Below are positions 36,846 to 44,600 of a stretch of 46,634 nt of DNA, piece by piece. A program made the position numbers and the translations under genes. The DNA lies in the IMG/VR virus record IMGVR_UViG_3300038441_000659, positions 1-46,634 of that record; one strand, given 5' to 3'. Each line of letters begins with the position of its first letter. Position 1 is the first letter of the stretch. This DNA comes from a virus. The notes beneath the pieces were generated by a model. It ran no database searches and was not told the origin of the DNA. It saw only the letters and a program-made list of their open reading frames with translations.

Positions 36846-37471
36846 CAGCCCACCACCTCCGTGTCCTGCGACGGGAACGCCCACACCTGAATGCGGGTGT
36901 TGCGGATCGTCGCACTGTGCTGCGGACTGTTGCCGTTGGCGTTGTTGCTCCACGGCGGCGGCGTCCACAGGTACGCGCGGTACCAGTACTTGAACACCGC
37001 GCCCGGCTGGAGCATGTCCGGGCCGATCCAGTCTTCGATCATGTGCGCGTCGTCGTAGACCCAGAACCGGCCGATGAACGGCGTACCCGCATAGTTCGAG
37101 GACAGGTCGATCGCTGCGCCCGTCTGTCCCTGGAACACCGAACTGGTCTCGGGCACGCGCGGGTCGGTGCCGTTCTGGGTGAAGGTGTACCGGTCCCTGA
37201 TCTGTGCGCTGTTCGGGTTGCTGACCAGCAAGTCCCGGTGTGCCCGCTGGATGCGCAGCAGCACGCGGCACGGCAGCGGGCTGTCGCTCGTCCAGGACTG
37301 GATGCCGCTGTCGATCATCAGCTTGCCGGGCAGCGTGGTCAGCTGGGTGAAGCTGCCGTCGCCGGTGGAGTTGAACGTCAGATCGGACACCATGCGCGGT
37401 ATCGACCACGGGGCCATCGAAAGGTCACCGCCGACGATATCGGTATTCCGTGTCACACATACTTCGGCCAT
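36845..37471 (-). CDS. Minor tail protein
   Basis: 208 residues from ATG 37471. Begins MAEVCVTRNTDIVGGDLSMAPWSIPRMVSD and continues beta-rich with several Trp/Tyr (FKYWYRAYLWTPPPW). Coupled to both neighbours by start-stop overlaps. Likely a tail-tip or host-recognition component. Confidence 0.68.
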   Translation of the reverse strand: MAEVCVTRNTDIVGGDLSMAPWSIPRMVSDLTFNSTGDGSFTQLTTLPGKLMIDSGIQSWTSDSPLPCRVLLRIQRAHRDLLVSNPNSAQIRDRYTFTQNGTDPRVPETSSVFQGQTGAAIDLSSNYAGTPFIGRFWVYDDAHMIEDWIGPDMLQPGAVFKYWYRAYLWTPPPWSNNANGNSPQHSATIRNTRIQVWAFPSQDTEVVG

Positions 37472-38130
37472 CAGCCCACCGCCTGCCGTGTCAGAGAGAG
37501 GGACGTGAACACTGTGGGGTCCGCGCCGCTGGGGCCGAAATCGAAGGTGCCCGAACCCGCCACGTACGCCGCTGCGCTGATCAGCTGTCCGGCGGTCAGC
37601 GCGTAGGTGTTGCTGATGTAGAACGTGTTGTAGACGTTGACTTCGTAGTTGGCTTCCGTCGCTTCGCGGACCACGCCGTCGATCATGAGGATGGCTTTGT
37701 TGACCACGTCCGACGAGTTCAGGAACACCAGGTTGTAGATGATCAGGTACACGCCGTCCTGCGGAATCACGATGTCCGTGGCCACCGGCGTGAAGCCCCA
37801 GTCGCCCGTCGCGTAGGCCACGGTGTCCCACTGCACCAGGTGCGCTGCGCCGCGCGACTCCGACTGGACGGCCTGCCGTTCCAGCTTGAGATGCGGCTGA
37901 TCGTCGGTGTCGGTCACCTCGTCGGGCTCCTCACTGGCTGCGGGCTTCACGGCCAGGATCACGGAGCCGCCGTCCACGTGGCCCGCGATCAGATTCCCGG
38001 TGCCCTCCTGCGTGGACAGCGTCCATTCCCCGATGCGTACAGCCGTCGCGTTGTCGTGTTCGTTCAGGCGCTTCTCGGTGCGGCGCGCCCATTCCATGTT
38101 GTTGCGCGGCGGCTTAGGGATGGCGCTCAT
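37471..38130 (-). CDS. Minor tail protein, possible receptor-binding C-terminal domain
   Basis: 219 residues. The N-terminus has a short coiled-coil-like helix (NNMEWARRTEKRLNEHDNAT). The C-terminal half (DWGFTPVATDIVIPQDGVYLIIYNLVFLNSS to FTSLSLTRQAVG) has the strand pattern of trimeric C1q/TNF-like phage tail domains. Likely a receptor-binding or fibre protein. Confidence 0.7.
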   Translation of the reverse strand: MSAIPKPPRNNMEWARRTEKRLNEHDNATAVRIGEWTLSTQEGTGNLIAGHVDGGSVILAVKPAASEEPDEVTDTDDQPHLKLERQAVQSESRGAAHLVQWDTVAYATGDWGFTPVATDIVIPQDGVYLIIYNLVFLNSSDVVNKAILMIDGVVREATEANYEVNVYNTFYISNTYALTAGQLISAAAYVAGSGTFDFGPSGADPTVFTSLSLTRQAVG

Positions 38131-39827
38131 GCGTTCGATCCTCCCACCAACCGTGCGATTTCACCTTGCTGACCCAACGCTACGAGCGTGACCTGCACGT
38201 CGAACCTGTCCGGGCTGCCGGTGACGGTCAACTGGTCCAGGCGCATCAGTTCGCTGGTGGTCTTGGAATGCACCACGAACACCTTGCCGGGCATCAGGTC
38301 ATCGAAGCTGACCGGCGCGGTGGGGTTCAGCGCGGCCTGCGGCGGAACGTAGATTTCGTCGCGGATACGTGAGCTGTCCTTGGCGTACGCCAGCACGGCG
38401 CGCTGAATGTTGGAGGCACCGAAGAGGTCCGGCATGGACACCAGCGTCTGGAGGTGCAGCCCGGCCAGGTCCGCGATGGCCGTCTGTGCCCAGTTCTGCC
38501 CCTGCACCCGCACATCGTTGAACGTCTGGCTGCCGTCGCGTCGCCGTTCCAGCTTGACCATGAAATCGCATTCCGCCAGCTCTGCCACGGGGGCGGTGCT
38601 GAACTCGCCCAGTACCGGCCGCCCGGCCACCACGGTCCACTCCAGTCCGACCTTGACCAATTCGTCCATCAGCTGATGCAGCATCTTGCTGTCCGACTTC
38701 GCGGACAGGGTGAACGTCGCATCCGCGATGCCCGGCAGAACGTACGGCTTCACGCGGATGCCGTGCAGGCTGAACATCGCAGCCCACAGCGTCTCCGCGA
38801 TGCGCGCCGGTGCGGTCTCCACCCAGCTGCGCGTCACCGGCACGCGGGTCCGCCACATGAACGTCGACGGGTCGCGGGCTGTCACGGTGGTCACGTCGTC
38901 GGTGATGGTCACGCCCTGGATGGGCCCCGTCCAGACAGGCTGGTCGTCGTGCCACATCGTCACCCAGTGCACCCAGGGCAACAGCTGCTCGCACAGCTGC
39001 GGGTCGCCCTGCGTGGCGATGCCGAGGTCGCAGATGGAGACCTCCGTGGACTCCCGGCCCCACGTGAACGTATTGAGCATGGTGCAGGGGATGTCGCCCA
39101 CTATGCGGCCGTCGACGGTATGCACGGACACCGCCACCCGGTCGAACGCGAACACGCTGCGCGGCGCGGTGACTTGCTTGATGAGCAGCATGTCCGCGCT
39201 GATGTTCCAGTGCGTGTTGACGCTGGTCTCGATGTCCAGGTGCTGCCCCTGGTACATGTCGACGTCGACATCCCAGTTGATGGCGGTGTCGGAGACCTCG
39301 GCCTGCGCGCCCCACGCCATGTCCGTGTCGACATCCCAGTTGACGGCCGTGTCGGTGGCCGCCACCGTGGTGCCCTGCCCCAACGCCGCCGAGATGCCCC
39401 AGTTCGTCACGGAACTGGCGCTGATGTCCTGGTTGGAGGTGGTCTGATTCCACTCGAGGAACGTCACGGCCGCGCCGGGCTGCACGGTGCCCCATGCGCC
39501 CGACTGCTGCGAGAAGCCCTGGAGTTCCAGGGTGTCGCCGATGGCCATGGTGATGGCGCTGGCCGTCCCGGTGACACTCTGGTTCACCGCTGCGCCGACC
39601 ACCGTGGTGCCGTTCTTCACGACGCGGAACTGCTGCGTACCCAGCGCCGCGCCGAACTGCCCCCGCCACCGGATGTTGCCGGTGCCGGGGGTGTCCATCA
39701 CCAGCGCATGACTCGTGATGACCGTGGCAGGGTAGCCCGCCCGCGCGACGAACCCCTGGACCTTGACCCATGTGCTGGTCGCCCCCAGGGAGAACGTGCC
39801 GGACTTGTCCATACCCATGGAGGACAT
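38127..39827 (-). CDS. Minor tail protein (tail hub/baseplate-like)
   Basis: 566 residues. The C-terminal half (CTMLNTFTWGRESTEVSICDLG to VTARDPSTFMWRTRV and TLVALGQQGEIARLVGG) matches the usual actinophage minor tail protein after the distal tail protein. The N-terminal third is different. It carries three approximate repeats (TAVNWDVDTDMAWG, TAINWDVDVDMYQG, VNTHWNISADM), which may be a fibre-like add-on or an exchanged module. Confidence 0.76.
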   Translation of the reverse strand: MSSMGMDKSGTFSLGATSTWVKVQGFVARAGYPATVITSHALVMDTPGTGNIRWRGQFGAALGTQQFRVVKNGTTVVGAAVNQSVTGTASAITMAIGDTLELQGFSQQSGAWGTVQPGAAVTFLEWNQTTSNQDISASSVTNWGISAALGQGTTVAATDTAVNWDVDTDMAWGAQAEVSDTAINWDVDVDMYQGQHLDIETSVNTHWNISADMLLIKQVTAPRSVFAFDRVAVSVHTVDGRIVGDIPCTMLNTFTWGRESTEVSICDLGIATQGDPQLCEQLLPWVHWVTMWHDDQPVWTGPIQGVTITDDVTTVTARDPSTFMWRTRVPVTRSWVETAPARIAETLWAAMFSLHGIRVKPYVLPGIADATFTLSAKSDSKMLHQLMDELVKVGLEWTVVAGRPVLGEFSTAPVAELAECDFMVKLERRRDGSQTFNDVRVQGQNWAQTAIADLAGLHLQTLVSMPDLFGASNIQRAVLAYAKDSSRIRDEIYVPPQAALNPTAPVSFDDLMPGKVFVVHSKTTSELMRLDQLTVTGSPDRFDVQVTLVALGQQGEIARLVGGSNA

Positions 39828-39856
39828 GGGTCAACCTCCTCTCGTCGATGTGTGGG

Positions 39857-40243
39857 TCAGGCGGCGAGCGGGGTGTGGCTGATGTTGAGCACGGTCAGGG
39901 TCAGGGTGTCACCGGCGACGACGTTCTTGGAGCTGGCCAGCGCGCCGGACAGCAGGAAGTTACCGCCGGAGCTGGCGTCCTTGATGGAGATGTGGCTGAT
40001 GGTTTCGGTGGCCGTCATCGTCCACGAACCGGACACCGTGTTCAGGGTTACCGCGCCGCCGCTGGCCGCTGTCAGCGTGACCTGGATACGGGTGGTCACC
40101 ACGCTGGGGTTGGCAGTGCCGAACGCGCCCGGGTCACCGATGTGCAGCTGCGCCCACAGCGCAGGCACCGCTGGCGGCGCGACATTGCGCAGCCAGTTCA
40201 GCATGTTGTTCGCCACGTTGGTGACGCTGATACCGACAGCCAT
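39857..40243 (-). CDS. Small tail protein
   Basis: 128 residues from ATG 40243. Beta-rich with a GDPGAFGTANPSVVTTRIQVTLTAASGG stretch typical of phage tail-associated proteins. It is flanked by minor tail genes on the same strand. Role in the tail tip is inferred from context. Confidence 0.65.
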   Translation of the reverse strand: MAVGISVTNVANNMLNWLRNVAPPAVPALWAQLHIGDPGAFGTANPSVVTTRIQVTLTAASGGAVTLNTVSGSWTMTATETISHISIKDASSGGNFLLSGALASSKNVVAGDTLTLTVLNISHTPLAA

Positions 40244-40402
40244 CTATTCGCCTTCCTCGACGGGGGTCTCTTCGACCGGGGGTTCCTCGGCGGGCGGCGC
40301 GTGCGTGATCTCCATGTCCACTTCCACGTCGAACCCGCTTTCGATGCTTGTCACGCTGCTCTCCTGTGCCTTCTCGAGGGGGTCGAACCAGATGCTCGTC
40401 AT
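40244..40402 (-). CDS. Tiny acidic tail-region protein
   Basis: 52 residues from ATG 40402. MTSIWFDPLEKAQESSVTS then an acidic, proline-rich repeat-like tail (PPAEEPPVEETPVEEGE). Overlaps the upstream stop (ATGA) and ends one base before the next start. Role unknown. Confidence 0.6.
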   Translation of the reverse strand: MTSIWFDPLEKAQESSVTSIESGFDVEVDMEITHAPPAEEPPVEETPVEEGE

Positions 40403-41655
40403 GCGTCCCTGTCCCTAGTTTCCACGGCGACCGTGTAATCCGATCCGGGAGCGGCCTCGGCGACCAACTCCCAGCACATCATCGACTCCAGCAACGTCGG
40501 GCTCCACGGCCTGCCGGAAGGCGTCGACACGATGCCCACCTGCCGCAGCGACTGGTTGTCGTACTCCACGTACGGGCGGCCTGTCACGCTGTCGGCCACG
40601 ATGGTGTAGTCGGTGTCCAGCCCGCTGATCTGGAGTTCCCCCACCCTGTCGCAGCGGTCGGTACTGCCACACGGCTGCCAGTACATGATCACCGTCAGCG
40701 GGTCCGGCCCGTTGTTGGTCACCCGGGTGGTGATCACGGTGTCGTCGCAGGCACCGATCTGCGTGGGCAGCTGCCACGTGCGCCGCTCGATCGAGCAGAC
40801 AGGCAGGCAGCCACCACAGCTGGGAATGGTGGCTACGGCGATGTCGACCACCGGCGGGATGCAGTCGGCGTTGTAGACGGTCGGCAGTTCGCAGGACGTA
40901 CTGTCCTCACAGTTGGGCGCGTGCGCCCACGTGATCGACTCCTCCACCGTGGTGTCCCAGTTGATGACGGTCGCCACCGCGCTGCCGTAGGCGTACGGGT
41001 TGGTGGCGATCATCTCCCACTCCACCCGGAACACCGACGCCTGCCGGTGCCGGTTGCCTCGGCCGTGCCCGGCCGTGTCCACCACGGTGGGGGACTTCGA
41101 CAGGACCATGCCGTACATGTTCCGGCGCAGGGTCAGCGGGTCGGCCGCCGTGTCCTCGGGGTGGGCGCGGTAGTACTGGAGGTCCACGCCGCCGCGCGCG
41201 TTGGCCTGCCGCAGGATGCAGTTCAGCCAGTCCATGCCGTACCGCGCGCCCGCATTGGTGCAGGCCACCACCAGCGCGCTGAACGTGACCACACGGGAGC
41301 TGTCTCGAGGGCGGCTGGCCACGCCGCCCACACAGATGGATTCCTGCACCTCACGCTCCAGCGGAACGCTGTCCATGCCGCCGACATCCATCACCCACAC
41401 CCCGGCGAACTCCGCGCTCTCCGGCCGCGCTGGCGTGTACCACGGAGCGTTCGTGATGGCGTACGGTTCGTCGCCCACGGCTTCCCGCAGCCCTGTCCAG
41501 GTGTCGTCGTAGGGCACGGTGATCTCGCAGGCGCACTCCATCATCGGGGCGACCTGGTCGTCACGGACCGGCGTGCTGGGCACCATGTGCGCCAGCAGCC
41601 GGGAGCTGTTGGCCATCTCCTGACCGTTGAGAAGGAACCAACCACGGAACGGCAT
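40399..41655 (-). CDS. Distal tail / minor tail protein
   Basis: 418 residues. It directly follows the tape measure, where the distal tail protein normally lies. Begins MPFRGWFLLNGQEMANSSRLLAHM. Cysteine-rich middle (NCEDSTSCELPTVYNADCI, SCGGCLPVCSIERR), which is unusual and may form disulfides or a metal site. The beta-rich end fits a galectin-like fold common in these proteins. Confidence 0.78.
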   Translation of the reverse strand: MPFRGWFLLNGQEMANSSRLLAHMVPSTPVRDDQVAPMMECACEITVPYDDTWTGLREAVGDEPYAITNAPWYTPARPESAEFAGVWVMDVGGMDSVPLEREVQESICVGGVASRPRDSSRVVTFSALVVACTNAGARYGMDWLNCILRQANARGGVDLQYYRAHPEDTAADPLTLRRNMYGMVLSKSPTVVDTAGHGRGNRHRQASVFRVEWEMIATNPYAYGSAVATVINWDTTVEESITWAHAPNCEDSTSCELPTVYNADCIPPVVDIAVATIPSCGGCLPVCSIERRTWQLPTQIGACDDTVITTRVTNNGPDPLTVIMYWQPCGSTDRCDRVGELQISGLDTDYTIVADSVTGRPYVEYDNQSLRQVGIVSTPSGRPWSPTLLESMMCWELVAEAAPGSDYTVAVETRDRDA

Positions 41656-41664
41656 CGAATCCTC

Positions 41665-44600
41665 CTAGGTATTCAGCAGCTTGAGAAGGGTGTCGTGGGT
41701 CTGCACTGCCGGTTCGCGGCCGTGAATGTTCATCGACGCTACGTTGATCTGGCGCATGACTCCGGCCTCGCCACGGTCCAGCACTTCCACCAGCCGCTCG
41801 AAGCTGGACGTCTGGCGCGGCGACAGCACGCGCTCCGGCGCGATCACGTTCTTCGGCATGTAGCCGGTGCCCTGCGCCACGCCGCCGCTGTCGAACTCGC
41901 CGCCCTGGAAGGCGTCGATCGCGGCACCCGCACCCAGACCCACCGCCGCGATGGCCGCAGCCGCAGCGGCGGACAGCGCCAGGCCGACCATCGCACCCAG
42001 CGCAGCGCCGATGGCCGCGCCGATAGGACCACCGATCAGCGTGCCGATGGCCGCACCGATGGCCGTCACCGCCACGGTGATCAGCGCGGTCACGATGGCG
42101 ATCATGATGGGGATCACCACGTTGGTCATCAGGTAGCGCAGGATGCTGGCGATCAGCGCCCGGTTGATGCGGTTCTGCTCTGCCACAACCAGTTCCATGG
42201 AACTGGCGGTGCGTTCCACCAGCGCGGCGGTGTCGCTGATCAACTGGCCGTTCTCATCGAACGCCTGGAACTCGTCGCCACGGAAGGCGCGCATGTCCTC
42301 GGCCAGCGATTCGATCAGGTCCCGAACCTCGATCTCCACGCCGGTCAGCCGGATGATCATGTCGATCAGGGGACCGCCGCTGAACTCCTCGCTGCCCAGC
42401 AGGCCACGCGACCGGCCCGCCGCCCGGCTGGGGCGCTGCTCGAGCGCGGCGTTGGCGATGTCCTGCCCGACCTGGAGCAGTGCCGCGCTGGCGGTGTCGG
42501 CCACCTGCACCACAGCAGCAGACAGTTCCGCCGCCAGATCGAACGACGATCCGGGCGAGCCGAACGCCGCCGTGGAGCTGTCGCCCACGTCGATGTTGTT
42601 GACGGCGTCCGTGGTGTCCTGTTGGGCGGCGGTGATCTCTTCGGTGCTGGCACCGATCGCATCTTCGATGATGCCGAGAGCCGCCTGCATGGCGGACTCC
42701 ACCACCGGCCCCAGCACGCCGGAGGTCAGCCGGTTGGCGACCTCCGCAATCTGCGCCTGCATCGCCTCGAACTCGGCGACCAGCACCTTCTCCGTGCTGG
42801 ACTCCGTGCGCAGGGCAAGGTCTCGTGTCTCCGAGATCAGCTTGCCGGTCTCATCGAACTGTTCCTGGTTCTGCTTCTCCAGGAAGGTGGTGTCCAGCGG
42901 CTGCGTGGTGTCGCTGGGGTTCTTGCTGACGGCGGGCACCAGTGCGTCGATGACGTCGTTGACGACGTTGCCCACACTGGCACCGATGGCGTCCACGATG
43001 GTGGACGTAGCCGTACCGGTGCCGTTGGCGATGCCTTCCAGCGCGGCGACCAGCGCCTCGAACAGCCGGGTCTGTTCCGGGCTCAGAACGCGCTCCGGCT
43101 CGATGACGTTCTTCGCCATGATGCCGGTGCCGTTGGCGATACCGCCCGTGTCGAACGGGTTGATCGCGTCCAGGATGTTGCCGCCCAGGTCTTGCGCCTT
43201 CTGCCAGGCACCGCCCAGCAAGCCGCCCAGGTTGCCGACAGCCGCGCTGGCGAAGTCGATGACGGCCTTCTCGGTAGCCGTCAGGGCCGCGCCCGGGATC
43301 GCCTTCACCGCCGGAGGCGGCGTGGGCAGCGCGTCCCGTATCGGGTCGGTGACGACCTTCACCATCTTGGAGATGGTGTCCCGCAGGAAGCTGGACTGCT
43401 CCTCCGTGGACGGGCCGACAGAGAAGCCCCCGCCCTCGGACGGCTGGAAGAAGCCGTTCGCGCCGATCGGCAAGCCGTACAGCGACGCGAACGAACCCAC
43501 CGGCGTACCGCGCCCGTAGTGCACGTCGCCGATGGCACCGCCGGACTCCACCCGTGCATCCGGGTAGCCCAGCTCGGGGATGCCGCGCAGCTCGCCAGCG
43601 GTGTGGCCACCGCCCGGCCCGCCTGGGTCGTCGGTGATGCCGACCAGCATGCCGACGCCCTCGGTCAGGTTCTTGACCAGACCCTGCGCGCCGACCTGCG
43701 GGTAGCCCGCGAACGTGGACGTGGCCCAGTACCGCTGCCACGGGTTGCCACCCAGGATGGCCGCGATGATGCTGCCCATGAAGCCGGAGCAGTCGAACGA
43801 CGACCCGATGCCCGTGGGACCGGCCCACTGGTACGGCTTGCCGTTCTGCGCACGCGCGAAGTCGTGGCCCGCCGCCAACTGGTGCATCCACGGCATGACC
43901 GGGCCGCCGGTGGCGTAGCCAGGGATGGCCCCCGCCCGGTACAGCGGGTCGAACAGCCCTTCCGGGTTGACGTTGCCGATGCCCTTGGTGCTCACGGCCG
44001 CGCCGTAGCGGCTGAGGTTGTCACGGCCCAGGTCCGTGATGACCCGGCCGTTGTCCCAGGTGAACGGCACGCCGCGCGCGATCATGTCGCGGATGGCGAA
44101 CAGGATGTTGTGGCCGCCCGCCGCCATCACTTCGGCAGCGGTGACCACGTGTTCGTCGTTGGACAACCAGGTGAGAATGTCGTCCTTGGTGCCGTTGCCG
44201 GAGCCGCCACTGCCGAAGTAGTTGATCGGACCACCGGTGGCCCTCTCGGGAATCTTGGCGATGGGCTGCGCGTCCGGCAGGACGCCACCGAGCAGACCGT
44301 CGATGCTGCCCCACGCCTTCAACAGACCGTTGTTCCACACGGTCTCGATGAAGAAGTTGATCGGCTCCGCGCTGCTGGCCTTGAGTTCTGCCCATTTGCG
44401 GCTGATCGCGTCGACCGCGCCGTTGAACCAGTTCTGGACCCAGGTCAGGCCCTCACCGATCTTGGGGAACACGGTGTCGGTCAGCCAGTTCACGACATCG
44501 GCGACCTGCTGGAACTTCTCTGTCCACTGCCGGGCCAGTTCCTGGATGGCCGGGATGACGTAGGGGATGATCACGTTCTGGACGAGCCAGGTGAACGCGT

